DNA of 64,000 nt from Choanephora cucurbitarum (taxonomy: Eukaryota; Mucoromycota; Mucoromycetes; Mucorales; Choanephoraceae): assembly GCA_025331435.1 (NCBI GenBank), contig JAIWNI010000104.1, positions 1-64,000 of the forward strand. Reading direction: 5' to 3'. Shown here piece after piece: positions 47,557-59,548 of this stretch. How positions within the stretch are numbered: position 1 is the first letter of the stretch; each line of letters starts with the position of its first letter. The notes beneath the pieces are model-generated. The model saw only the letters and a list, made by a program, of their open reading frames with translations. It did no database searches and was not told the origin of the DNA. Made by a program: the position numbers and the translations under genes.

Positions 47557-49430
47557 GTTTATATTGTAAGATAAAAAGTCTGTGTATTAAAAACAGTTGT
47601 TAAAAAAGAGAATAAGAGTAAAAGATAAGAAAAGATTTGATGCTAGGGTATTATTCTTTATGGCCATGGGTTTTAAAGTGAACCATAGCGAATGATTATT
47701 CATTTTGAATAGCAATACCTTGCAAATAATCGACAAGTTGCTTACACGCTGCTATGTGTAGCATAACATACCATGTTTATTATAATACGTGAATCAGGAG
47801 AACACAAAAAAAGCTCTCGAGTTTGATTGCTTGTTAGGGAATTCTAACATCAGCTTTTTGTCAGGTTGATTACTGACCATTATAATATGATGATTTTTCA
47901 TCCTTGACAAATAGAAGTAGAACAAGTTAGATGTTCTTAGTAGGCATTACAGAGACAGCAAGTTATTTATTGTTGAAATAATATTATTTCCATGCATTGC
48001 AAAGTAGCTTTTGCATATCCTAATTGAGTTCAGTTTCCTTTGCATTCATTGCCCTCGTAACATGGTCTACTGCATATAATTCATGTTCTTGTTGAGAGGA
48101 TGAAATCTCTTTTCTTCTCCTTTTCGTTACTAATATTCCTTTATCTTTACCACTTGCTCACCTTACTTATAGTTTCATCAAAATGGTTTTTTGTGCTCAA
48201 TGCTCTAGAAGATTTACTCTAAAAAACTACAGAAAGCATCTGAAGGCTGTTAGAAATGAACTTCCTAGAAGAACTGTTACTAATTATGCCGAAACTTCCA
48301 CATCGTCAGAGGCTCCTGCTGATAACAACCAACCATCTGCAGTCGAAAAAGAAGAGTTTGAATCCAGATCATTTAGTACAATGGAGGATATGGAATTTTA
48401 AGTTGCTGGTGTTGACCCTGCAATTCAGAGCTACTATGCTCAGTCTTTGCCTGCGACCGATAGTGTAGACATTAGCCAAGCTTATGCAGAGGAGGAAACC
48501 TACGCTAGTGTGAAGCGAGATTACGTTGTTGATGTGGACACTAGCTCTACTATTGCTCTGGACGCCAAGAATGTTGCAGTTCATCAGGCATTCAAAGAAG
48601 GAAACGCAAGTCAGAAAATGATTGACTTGTTCGTCAAAAGGTACAACATGTATCATAAGAGTAAGCATACAATATGCAGTGATGATCATATTATTTGACT
48701 CTCCAACAAATACTTGTAGATCTTCCCCCTTTAATTTCTGCTCAAAGTCAAAGCACAAGAAACAAGCAAGCGGCGATCTTTCGCCCAAGGGAAGTTGACG
48801 AATGTCGCGGTTGCCGTTACGCCTTGAACGGCACAGATGGGAGAATTGTCCAAAGTGTAATGGTGACAGATATGACGAGCATAGAAGACCCAAAGCAAAG
48901 CACTCGCAATTAGGAAATCGCTCCTCAATTTGCATCTTTGTTTGGCAACAATACTTTTGTTCAGGAACCCAACTTCTTCGGTGTTGAATGTCTGAGCAAG
49001 ATATTTAAAGGCGAGTATCTGGATGAAATGATTCAGAGAACAAACTTCCTTGACGAAAGATACAACCTCGCAGTTGGACTCTTTATCGATGGCTTCAACC
49101 CACATGAATACAACAATGATAGCATGACTGTAGTTAATCTACAAATCTTCAACATACCCGAAACTCAACAGGTATTGTGAAAAAATAGGTTATGATACTT
49201 ATCTTAGACTAATTAACACCTTCTTGCGTCAGGCTTAGAAAAGAAAATTCTGATAGACTGTTGCTTGTATTCCAAAGACCAAGTATATTCACAGTTATTT
49301 ATCATTTATGTTGCAAGAACTGAAAGAGTTGCAGCAAGACGGTATGGTGTTACAAGCTAGTCAGAATTGTTACCATGTCAAGGTAAATTTGGTTGGATCG
49401 TTGGGTGATATTCTTTCAGTATCAGAAATC

Positions 49431-49443
49431 AATCATCTATCAG
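49431..49443. repeat. LINE-3 target-site duplication, left copy (right copy 54635-54647)
   Basis: AATCATCTATCAG is identical in both copies. Removing LINE-3 and one copy joins the transposase reading frame (INHLS to GHSSY) without a gap, which proves the insertion. Confidence 0.97.
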
Positions 49444-49444
49444 C

Positions 49445-50802
49445 ATGGTTCTTCCCGATAATAATCAGACTGACCATTTGGGTGGCTTAGCTCCATCTTC
49501 AAACCTACAACCAACATCTCAACAACCTCATCACAACGATCATGGTCGCAGATCGCAGGCAAAACCCAACGCAGGTCCCTCCTATCATCACTGGATGAGA
49601 GACCCCGTTCATCTGACGACGGCATCAGAATCAAAAAGTCGCAGATCTGGCGCCCTGGACACGGAGCCAACAGCCTTTTTATCGACATGACCGGCAGAAA
49701 TGAGAAGAAGCTTGAGCTCCTTCGTTTGGTAGCTGAACAGTATCCCTCTAGGTTGGGTGTATCGACCCAACAAACTGGAGCTTTACGTTTCGCAGAAATA
49801 AATTTTGCAGACAACGATCCAGCAGTAGAAGAATTTTTGGACCGAGGTCTTAAATTAAACGATCTTGAGGTCATTTTGTCTTGTAGAGCAATTGAGGGTG
49901 ACAAGGAAGTAGTTCGCTTGCGATTGTCTCGTCTACCTTTTCTAAAAGACAAAGACTTATTGGAGGGTTTAACTGAGAGTTTTGAAAAACATGGACAGAT
50001 TCTAGATATGGGCATTCTTGTTGAGCCCCAAACTCAGACATATATGTGTACTGGGTACGCTGTCCTCAATATCAGCAATTCAAATCTTGAGACACCTTAT
50101 GCACCTCTAAGACACATAATCCCTTGGGCAGGAAGCGATGATAAGTCCTTTTACGCAGTGTGGAATCAGATGCCCAAATATTGCAAATACTGTCATGAAG
50201 AGGGACACACCATCGGAAACTGTAGTCAACGACGCCAGAGGTATACCTGCTGGACCTGTGGAGAGCCTGAACACATGGCCGCCAGTTGTTCCAGAGATGC
50301 CCCTGCTAAGCGTCCGAGAGCGCCTCCTAAAGCACCCGCCAAGGTTCAGCCTCTGCCACCACCCTCAAAAGTATCGGAGGATCCCATTGATCTTCCTCCA
50401 ACAGATCCTCATTCAGTTAAACCCACACCTTCTCCTGGAATGAAGAGGGATCGCATAGGTGATGCGATCCCTCAAATGGTAAGTAAGCCATTGAAAGACT
50501 ATCAGACAAAGGAAACTTCAGTTGCTCCTTTAGGTACTACTCCCTCCACGACTATCGAGTCAGATACACAGCAGGACGATCTGCCTCAAACTCAATTCAC
50601 TCAGCCCGAAGTAACAGCTCCTCGACTTGAACCAACCCGTCGCTCCACCCGACTCACCCCTCATAGAATTGAGGATAAGGTCAACGATATGACCACAGAG
50701 TATGCCGACATAGTGGACGAATTGATGCAAGAAGCCTCTCCTCGTCATCCGAGTCATCCACACTCCAGCGGAGCAGTGGATTTTATGAATAGCCAATGTT
50801 AA
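49445..50802 (+). pseudogene. LINE-3 ORF1 (gag-like, two CCHC knuckles), N-terminal frameshift
   Basis: The ATG at 49445 is the second base of the element. Its frame ends at 49690, but the gag-like reading moves to another frame by about 49510: SSQRSWSQIAGKTQRR, then GANSLFIDMTGRNEKK, and stays open to the TAA at 50800-50802. The middle resembles an RNA-recognition fold (LGVSTQQTGALRFAEINF...GYAVLNIS). Knuckles: CKYCHEEGHTIGNC and CWTCGEPEHMAASC. A Pro-rich, then Thr/Arg-rich tail follows; the third knuckle of LINE-1 and LINE-2 is absent. The alternative, an 81-codon upstream ORF overlapping the main ORF in ATGA (49687-49690), is possible but the shared N-terminal blocks favour a frameshift. 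Confidence 0.85.
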
Positions 50803-53800
50803 TGAGTAGTAAACCACAATTACTACTCAACATCGCGTCTCTGAACTGTAATAGTTTAGTGAAGCAAAAGAAACCTCAAGTTCGCTCCCAATTTATACGT
50901 TACATTCGCTCCTTAGATCTCGACATTATCGCTTTACAAGAAACACACATTACCTCCACTTCTCAACACATTATTGACAATCAGCTCCAGGCCCATCAAA
51001 CGATGTGGACCTCTAATTGTGGACTGATGTCCTTCTCACCAGCCTATCAACTTTCCGACGATTTAGTACCTTCCAATGATAGAGTCATCCTTAGTAGGGT
51101 GACTCATCCCCATAATGCCTATCCGGCCTTCCACGTCCTAGTCATTTATGCTCCAGCTTCCTCAGGAGCTGACAGAAGAGCATTCTTTACTTCCTTACTA
51201 TCCCAAATTCAAGATCCCTCCTTGAACATTGATATGAATAAATTGTTTATTATGGGTGATATCAATTACTCATATTTGCGTCCATGCGTTTCGTCACAAG
51301 CCTCTTTGGATTGGGTCACCTTTCTGGAAGATGGTTTTACAAACGCACTGTGGACTAAAGATTTACACGACAATCCTACCTTTAGAAGGAGTGACTCTGT
51401 CCACTCAACTATTGAATATATTTTTGTCAGCAAAGAACTGACCAACCTTATTACGAATGCAGACCTTCTTTTGCTCCATCCGGAATGGACAGACCACCTG
51501 CTTCTATTTACCACCTGTACCTTGGGTGCCTCGTCTACCGGGCCGGGAATGTGGAGGGCTAACCCTTCACTCCTACAACAACCTGCCTACCATGCACATC
51601 TGCTACAAAACTTGCCTACTATCCTTGATAAGGCAAAACGCCAAGCGTCAGACGCGCAATCCCAATGGGATTACGTGAAACGCGGTTTCAAGAAGACTAC
51701 CAAAGGCTTTGCTGTTAAGCAGTCCAAATGAAGGAAGACAAAACTAAAACAACTGCAGAGTGAAAGAAATGCTTTCCTGAGAAGTCGACCCAGCATAGAG
51801 GAACGCACCAAGGGACTGCTCAAATATGACCGTCCTATAGCAGCAATCCAACGTGACCTCAATGACATCCTGGCCACTCGGGCTGGAGTTCGATGGCGGG
51901 AACAGGGTGAGACCTCGGTGAGGTATCTTAAGAATACTATCAGACGAAGGACTATTTCTCAGAACATTGCCGCACTCAGAGATGAAAACTCCTCCTCACC
52001 ATCTACTGATATCCATCAAATGTTAGACTGTTCAGAGTCTTTCTACTCACGCTTATATGCTACTGATCATGTTGACATTACACAATTAGATGACTACTTT
52101 GCCTCCTTGGTGGATGTTCCTGTATTGGATGCCAGCGGTCAGGCCTTGTTGGTAGAGCCCATTACCATCGAAGAGATACTTTCCGCCACCAAAGCAGTGG
52201 TCTCTAAGAAGAGCAGCCCCGGTGCAGATGGCATTGGTTATGCGTTCCTTTATGAACTGTTTCGCTTCCCCTCCCTTCAAGAAATGGTCTGTAGAGTTTT
52301 CAACGACGCACTCTTGAGAGGCATTTTCCCTGCTAGCTGGCAAGACATCCGCGTGCGACTGTTGCCCAAAAAGGGTGATCTGACTTTACTCAAGAATTGG
52401 CGACCTATATCCCTCATTAACTGCGATGCCAAGATATTCACAAGAATCATCAATAACCGGATGCGTGGTCTCATTGACATGTTAATCAATAAGCATCAAA
52501 CCGGGTTTATGCCTGGAAGATTTATTGCTGAAAACGGTCTTCTATTGTCGACCATCATGGACCATGCACGCAAGGAAAAGCCTACTGACATTGCTCTTCT
52601 CCTCGACCAGGAAAAGGCGTATGACAAAGTACATCCCGCGTACCTTCGCAAGGCACTTCAAAGCTTTCAATTCCCCGAGCCTTTCATCCGCAGCATTATA
52701 GGTCTGTTTTTCGGCAATCAGGTAAAAATAAATGTCAACGGCTACTTCTCCCTTCCTATTACACAACAGAGAGGCCTTCGCCAAGGTGATCCCCTGTCTC
52801 CGATTCTCTTCAATCTGGCACTGGAGCCTTTTTTGGGACACATCATCCAAGACGTAACCTACCGTGGCTTCACATTTCCTGCACTACCTTCTGCAGCGGT
52901 TGTCACACCTGCCCCGATCAAGGTCCTGGCATACGCAGATGATATCTGCGTTTTCCTGTCTGACAGGCATGATTTTGAAAGACTTCAAGTGCATCTCCAA
53001 GCCTATGGACGGGTATCTAATGCCCGAGCTAATATAGACAAAATAGAAGCCATATCTCTCAACGGGGACGCCTTACCAGAATGGCAGGCTTTGCTTCGCT
53101 CCCATTCGATACACTCTTGGCATGACCGTTCTTCGGACACAGCCTTAAGATATTTAGGATTTCCAGTCATTTCACACATTCGTCAGCGGCGATGGGTTGA
53201 GTCTAATCTTACCACCGAGGTTAAAAGGATCTGTGACCAATATGCGTCCAGGAACCTTTCAATCCGTGGCAGAGTAGTACTTGTCAACTCAGTGATACTG
53301 TCAAAACTGTGGCACATACTTCGAGTGATATCGTTCCCTCAGTCCTTCTTTCACCAGCTCAGATCTATCATAGGTCAGTTTGTTTGTAAAGGCTTTACTC
53401 CTAAGATCAGCTACGCCCATCTTTGTCGCAGCAAATCCTCTGTTGGTCTGGGTCTCCTGGATCCACAAATTCAGCAATACTGCTTGTTTTCTCGATGGCT
53501 GCGTACACCCTTCCGGCCCTCTGACTCCAGTTCTCTGTGTCACGCCTATCTTGTAGATGCGATCTCTCGTTTTTACAATGTTGGTTCTCACTCTCTTCTC
53601 TCTCTGTTCTTCTCGTCTCTCAGGCCTGTTACCTCACTAGAACATGCCAACTACACGCACACTATCTTCGCAACTATGGACCGCTATCTGCATCAACTTG
53701 ACCTTTCTGGAATTTCTTGTAGTCCGGCTACTCTTCTTCAGATGCCGTTAAACTCTTTGTTTACGACTATCCCAGCTGATCACTGGATTCTCAAGAAGCG

Positions 53801-54551
53801 CAACCGTCTTCTCCTTGTCTCTGACTTTTTCTCTTTTGACCTTGTTCGGCGTTGCTTTCGACCGTTCACTCGCCAGGACAATCCCCCGTTCCCAACACTT
53901 TCAGGTAAACTGTGGCAAGAACTGATGGTCAATCGTCAGCTTCCTTTCTCTGCCCGCCTTCTTCGGGTTTTGTCATCACCGCCTGATTCCCTAGGGATCT
54001 TAGACGTTACTCCTTTTCAAAAGGCAGTTCGATCTTCTTCAGTCTGGTCCCTTTGAAGTGCGGAGGTACGACCGTTGCATGTTCACTCGCTGCTGCCTTC
54101 TCCTCAAAATGCAGTGTCGCCGCAGGCATGGAAATATTTTTGGTCACTCAAAATTCGTCCAGAAACCCGTACATTTTGGTATCGTACTATACCCAAAAAG
54201 ACTCACTCGCAACAGAGTGTTGCACAATTCCGCCCAGATACAGACCCTTCCTGCTGTTTCTGTCAGATACCGGTGGAGACGAGTAGTCATCTCCTCGTCG
54301 AATGCCCATTGAAGTGGCGGGTGTGGAGAGAGGTTCTCTCTCGCTTAGCACCCTATCTAGAATTTCAGTCTGGTGACGTATTGCGAGTCCTTCATCACTT
54401 GGATTCAGTCGAGTTCGTTTCCACCTCTCAACTACACCATTTATGCGCAGCCACAGCTTTGTCTCTCTGGCGAGCCCACTGGGCTTTCGTCATAGACAAC
54501 CAACCATTCAGTAGAACATCCATTCTCAATACTATTTATAAATTGAAATAA
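50796..54551 (+). pseudogene. LINE-3 ORF2 (APE endonuclease + RT), two in-frame TGA codons
   Basis: One frame runs 1,251 codons from ATG 50796 (or 50802) to the TAA at 54549-54551, broken only by TGA at 51729-51731 and 54054-54056. EN motifs: SLNCNSLV, LQETHITS, GDINYSY, TIEYIFVS (Glu where Asp is usual) and EWTDHLLL. RT motifs: KNWRPISLINCDAKIF, GFMPGRFIAENGL, LLDQEKAYDKVHPAYL, RRGLRQGDPLSPILFN-like block at about 52770, and AYADDICVF (about 52930). The C-terminal part has a zinc-knuckle-like CCFCQIPVETSSHLLVEC at about 54252. Both TGA codons precede A-G-rich codons and could derive from CGA by C-to-T change. Activity would need repair or readthrough. Confidence 0.92.
50800..50804 (+). promoter_or_regulatory. 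TAATG stop-start overlap between LINE-3 ORF1 and ORF2
   Basis: The ORF1 stop TAA (50800-50802) shares its last A with an ATG (50802-50804) in the ORF2 frame; another in-frame ATG lies at 50796. UAAUG overlaps are known to couple termination and reinitiation in some non-LTR elements such as SART1. LINE-2 has a TAATG at its ORF2 start too (30990-30986). Confidence 0.6.
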
Positions 54552-56157
54552 CCTTATCCCCCGAGCGCACCGCTCACTACGACGTGTGACTCTATAATCA
54601 TTATTTTAATAAAATAATTCTTACACAAAAAAAAATCATCTATCAGGCCATTCTTCTTATCACCCTTGTAGACTATGTACAATACAAGGCACATACATCA
54701 GTTCTACTACGTGTCTGCATAGTCATTTAAATTTGGAAGAAGCTTGTAGAGATCGTACTTTGATCGATTTCATTACACCAGACACCGCAAATGGTATTAA
54801 ACAAAAAAGTCCTTTTATTGATTTGAAATTGTTCTTTTCACCTATGTTCTTCGGCATTGATACTTTTCACTTGTTTGACTAAAACATTGCTCGAAGAATC
54901 AAAGACTATATCATGAGCAACACTCCACTTGGACTTATGCACAGATATCAGTAAAATGTTACTGATTGCATTATGTAGCAGACGGCATCTGTCCCTTCCA
55001 TTTTTGAAGGATCTTTTTTAGCCTTTTCTCAAACCGGCTTACAAGATTCGTGGTGTAGATTGATCCTTGTTCTTGCAATTCATTGTTCCAACATTGGTTG
55101 CTGAACAAATTGAGTTTCAAGAACATGAGAGCCGAAGACAAGGAAGAAGCAGGCCTGACGAAGAAGTGAAGGCAGTGCTTGATGCTTTGTATTGTATCTC
55201 TAAAATATGTGGATAGGCAACCAAAAGACAAATTGAAGATGGAGAACTAGTTGAATTAGACCGGCTAGTCCAGCAATGGCTATCCTTTTTGACCGAGCAC
55301 ATGTTCCCTAAAGTGTATAATGTCAATCAGCATTAACTTAGTCATCTCGTTCAGTGGCTCAAAGCAAAGCATTTGCATCAAATCAATTGTAAACCTCTCG
55401 AATGAAGAATTCAAAGATTGAAAAGATCAATCAAGACATCTACAACAAGCTTGGTTACGGCTGAAAAAGTCATCATTGACGAGGCATACCGCCATTTCCA
55501 AACTCGTACCTTAATAGATTATAAAAATTTAGCAATTCTTGAGCTGGACATCTCTCCTGCGTTTTCTGTAAGAGGAAAACTCAATGACTATAGACAGGTA
55601 CAATTGCCAAAACATCTAGCAAAGCATAAGCAAGTACAACAAAGTAGCCTTGTAGACGAAATTCTCTTGGCTAAGACTGTGTGTTTTAACGCTGGGCGAA
55701 AGTTTGATTCCAGTCTTTCGAAAGATAACAGAAAGACCCATCTTTCATGTTATGCTTTGATATAGCGGGATAATCAAGCGAAACCAGCTACTGGTAAGAT
55801 ATTGCTGCTGTTTAAGCAAACCGATGGCAATTAGTATGCTCTGGTGCACTTTTTTCAAGGCGTTCAAATATCTATTGCTGGCCATCCATTTTGCAATGGT
55901 AGAGAAAGTTGTAACAACGATTATACTTCACGAGGCGCTGTACTTGAAGTAGTAACTCTTCATAACCTAATAATACCTATTGCTATGATAGAATCCAAAA
56001 CAAAATTGGATCAATATGAAGGCAGGAAATACTTATTCTGGCCACAAATGAGTAGGACATCTGCTGATATTGAAGACTATGAATACTGCTTTGATTTCGA
56101 AGATGAATTGTATTTAGAAGAGGAATTTGATGCTTAGGTCAGATATGTTTGTTACCA

Positions 56158-56225
56158 TTTACTCTATGCCTATACTCTATGCCTATAATCTATGCCTCTT
56201 ACTCTATGCCTTTTACTCTATACCT
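56158..56225. repeat. Right subterminal repeats of CACTA-like element B
   Basis: Five to six tandem units of the type TACTCTATGCCT, with two diverged copies up to 56270. They lie between the transposase stop and the right terminal repeat. Confidence 0.8.
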
Positions 56226-56596
56226 CTATTCTAAGCTTTCTCCTTATATTTCGTAATCTATGCCTCCCAATCTGTGTCTAGTGCATCTGTTAAAACCAAT
56301 AAAGAAAAAAAAACTTTAAAATCAAAAAGCAAAAATAAACTTAAAAAATAGCTGTAGAAAATAAAATATTTTTATAGTGACAACCAGGAAATTTAACGAA
56401 TATTTAATGGAAGTGATGGAAATTTTCAGAATTTTTGAATCGCAGTGAGTGTTCTATTGAAGAGAATTTGATTTTTATCAACAGGAGACAAATTAAAGCA
56501 CAACTAAGTTATTATCTAAAAGAAAAAGGCTATAAAGTTTCGATTAGACATATGGTCTTTCTCAAAACGATGCGGTATATTTATTTGAGCGAAATA

Positions 56597-56782
56597 CAGT
56601 CATCCCCCGATTTAGGGAACGAAATATAAGGAACGATTTTGATTTAGGGAACGGTCTTGAGGGAACCGAAGTTCGTTTAACGCTAAAAATCCCTGCTATT
56701 GCTATGAGAAATAGGGAACAATTTTGATTTAGGGAAGGGTGTCGAGGGAACCAAGACTGTTCCCTAAATCGGGAGATGACTG
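56597..56782. mobile_element. 186-bp MITE with pogo-like tips and TA duplication
   Basis: The inverted ends (56597-56620 and 56759-56782) match at 23 of 24 positions, starting CAGTCATC. TA flanks both sides (56595-56596 and 56783-56784). The phrase GATTTAGGGAAC is repeated four to five times inside. It has no coding capacity. It inserted about 150 bp outside the right end of CACTA-like element B. Confidence 0.88.
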
Positions 56783-57111
56783 TACCATTTTTAAGACGAA
56801 CTTGCACATTTTTAATTTATGTAGAACAGTGTGTTGTTTGTAATGGCTGTTGATGATTTTCTCAATACCTTCTGTCTCTTATCTTTTAAATCAAAAAAAG
56901 TCAATGCTTCGTTTTCTTTTGACAATCCTCATACAAATACAATATAATGGAATGGCTCAACAATACGGTTAACACATGGCTTACAGACCAATAAACAACT
57001 CTGAAGGTGGGTTTCATTGTTCTGTAAACAATCACAAAGCTCTTGTAATAACAGCAGACACACACAGATACAAACACAGGCATACACACACACAACACAT
57101 GCATAGACTAT

Positions 57112-57321
57112 CTATGTGCGGGGGGTGGTAGTGGACCCAGATGAGTCCATAACCTCTGTAGAACAACAATAGTTGCGAGCAAAGCTGGCAACTTTTGTGT
57201 TTCCAGCCGGCATAGGGTCGTATATACATAATGCAGGTGCGGCATTCAGACTTGTAAGAGTGATGGTAACATCAAAAGTAGTAGTAGCAACGGCAGACAC
57301 AGAGGCAAACGTACAAGCCAC
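57112..57321 (-). other. Possible exon fragment, unknown protein
   Basis: A minus-strand frame reads FDVTITLTSLNAAPALCIYD then FARNYCCSTEVMDSSG and a stop at 57112. The alternating hydrophobic/Thr pattern and paired Cys look like a secreted or beta-rich domain, and a GTATGT...CTAG intron-like stretch lies just upstream. No start or upstream exon could be read in frame, so it may be a gene fragment or chance. Confidence 0.2.
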
Positions 57322-59548
57322 ATAAAAGTATGTATGATGCTAGCTTAATGCCCGGCTCATAGTCAACGCAATACTCAACAAAATTGGAGACATACCTGAT
57401 AAGAGTCATAGGTAGGCTAGTTCATAGCAAACATAACACGGCAAAGCGAGTCGTGTGAACAAAACTTATGTGCCCAGTAGTCAGACCGGCTTAGCAGAGA
57501 CTTGCTCTTCAGCTAGTAGATGAGCATGTGTAAAAAGCAAAGAATAAGAGATGGAGGAGTATGAAGAGTATGAACAAAGTGAAAAGAAAAAAATTCTCCT
57601 CTCACATATCTCTCCTAGTGACGTGTTCGCTTACCGCTCAGAATGAGCCAATCAGATGCTTAGTAGCATATCTATTGTTTGTTGTTACCAATGACAGGTC
57701 ATACATATTAAACTGAGTTGATCAGAGAGAAATTCTCAGCATTAGAAACTACCAATAGTGGATATAGCTTGTTACAAGAAGTGTGTCTACTCAACATGAG
57801 AACTACTATACGAATTAGCAAACACCACAGCGCAGGGGATTGTGTCTTTGCACCAAACAGAGTATTACCACAGTGAGATTGTGCAAAAACTTAGTAGACA
57901 AATAAAGAATTGAGGTTTTCAGAAAAATTGTATAGTCAGGTGCTTGTTTTTATTGTTGCATTCAACTCAGAACTGTTTAAAGTAGCTATATGTTGACTAT
58001 GGTGAATTTTTGAGATGTTTAATTTTTTGGCTGTTTAGCAGTGCAATTGTGTTAGTAAGGAAATGGTAGGAAAATCGTCAAGATTAGGTTTTTTTTATGT
58101 TGTAACAAAAGGAAGAGAGTGGTGAGAAAAAAAGATAGTTCGTGGAAAAATAGTGGTTCTAAAAAGGATGAGAGTAAGGAATCTGTTTATGGTGAAAAGG
58201 TCATAAATTTTTAGGGATAGACATTATTATCAGATTGATCGGGATAGTGAGATATCATGGACCAATTATAAACAACTTGTCCTGATTGTATTATTACAGA
58301 TTCAAAGATCTTAATTAAAGACGATTATATGGTTATTAAACGATGTGACTAATAAATGCAAATGGTCTTCATTCGCTTAACTATCACACACACTGATAAA
58401 AACCAAACCAACAGTAGTATCTCAATTGTATGTATCGCTTTCATAGGTTAGTTTATTTGTAACAAGTTTTGTTTTTGCTATATACATTCACGCCCATAAG
58501 CAAGCAACGAGAATAGCCTGACTATCCATTCCATCACTCGAAACAAAAGAAGATGTGACTCTTGATCAAGGGATGAACAATTTTGAGTACGACTATGTTG
58601 ATTCTCATTCAATAGTAAAATATAACCGGCACTTACGTTGTTCGTTTTGTTTAAAAAAGACGAGTCCATCGTATCGCGAATCATGCAATTCAAAAGTTTT
58701 GTTGTTTTCTGATTCACTAGTATGTCACATATATTATTGTTATTGGCATTTGGCAAGTGTAAATACTGTGATCATCAATGCTTGAAGCTTCTGGGGTTAC
58801 CATGTTTAATATGGATTGTATAATTAAGTTGGTGGAGTCCATCACTTTTTATGCGTAAAACTTGAAGCATATTTAATTCTATAGTGTTTGAAAACGAGGT
58901 TGTTCTTCTGTCTATTTCGAAAATAAAAAGCTGAGACTGTCTAAGCAATAATCATCTAGGAAGTCTATGTCAGTGCTAGGTTCTGTGAGGTAAGCGGCAC
59001 GAAACTATCTTATATATTAAAGTGGTGATGAATTGAGACAGATACATGAGTACTGGTAAAGTGATTGACTATTGGTAGTTTTTGAATTGCTATTGCATGA
59101 CAGACAGGCAGATTCTACAAAAGGTAAAAAAGATGATTATAGCATACTATTATAAGGTCAAGATTATGATCATAAACACGAACCAGTCTAGTTTGTTGAG
59201 CATCATAAAAATATTGTCCACAAACAAAAATATTAAAGGTATAAAACTAAGAGCGAAAATAAGAACAGTGGTAAGGCAATAAGAAAAGTTGTTAGAAAGA
59301 GAAGAGTTTTATAGAAAAGAATAAAAGAGAAAAAATTAGTTTCCGTGAAAAATAGGAAAATATTATATATGAAACATAGTTTTTAACCACAATTTGGGTG
59401 GTCCTCTCTTTTAATCGACTTATAGTTATCGATTTCCTTATATGGAAGTCAATATTTCTCATTTAAACCAGTCATTGTTTGTCCTACGCATCTTATATTT
59501 TGTATCATCTCTTGCATTTCTTATACTTTCTTTAAATATTGTTGTGAA

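Larger units (their letters stand above)
49444..54634 (+). mobile_element. LINE-3 copy: L1-like retrotransposon, full length and least damaged
   Basis: About 5.2 kb between perfect 13-bp TSDs, starting CATGG and ending in an A-run after an AATAAAATAA-type 3' end. ORF1 and ORF2 overlap in a TAATG (50800-50804). ORF2 has only two in-frame TGA codons over 3.7 kb and no frameshift; ORF1 has one N-terminal frameshift. With the perfect TSD this is the youngest LINE in the window. It has no long 5' untranslated region. Confidence 0.95.
48183..56137 (+). pseudogene. Tnp2-like CACTA transposase B, decayed and interrupted by LINE-3
   Basis: The N-terminus is MVFCAQCSRRFTLKNYRKH, a zinc-finger-like start as in element A. 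Next come a Ser/Glu-rich linker, CPKCNGDRYDEHRRPK (about 48855), GLFIDGFNPHEYNNDSMTV (about 49077) and LVGSLGDILSVSEINHLS ending at the LINE-3 site (49443). Reading resumes in frame at 54648 with GHSSYHPCRLCTIQG, then FFGIDTFHLFD, a TAA, and NIARRIKDYI. Later pieces (55255-55770) contain WLSFLTEHMFPKVYNVNQH, matching WHNFLKKH...VNQH of element A, and a C-terminal domain to 56137. There are several stops and frame changes outside the LINE. The intron after 49171 (GTATTG...GTCAG) sits at the same place as the ATAAGT intron of element A. Confidence 0.8.
46312..56447 (+). mobile_element. CACTA-like (Tnp2-type) DNA transposon B, split by LINE-3
   Basis: The ends are inverted: CACTGCGATT at 46312 and its complement at 56447, with similarity continuing for about 32 bp. 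AGT duplicates flank both. Inside are a divergent pair of genes as in element A: companion gene on the minus strand (47010-47556) and Tnp2-like transposase on the plus strand (48183-56137). LINE-3 (49444-54634) interrupts the transposase; without it and one TSD the element is about 4.9 kb. Subterminal repeats are visible on both sides (GGAATTTCATGA-type at 46420-46560; CTATGCCT-type at 56158-56225). Confidence 0.85.

Noticed and set aside
49445..49690. Separate 81-codon ORF upstream of LINE-3 gag with an ATGA overlap
   Set aside because: The gag N-terminal blocks are in the other frame over most of this stretch, so a frameshift explains it better; kept as an alternative in the ORF1 entry.
56435..56629. 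64-codon open frame across the right end of CACTA-like element B and into the MITE
   Set aside because: It starts inside one element and ends inside another, so it cannot be a native gene; the 56451-56594 part is too short to judge.
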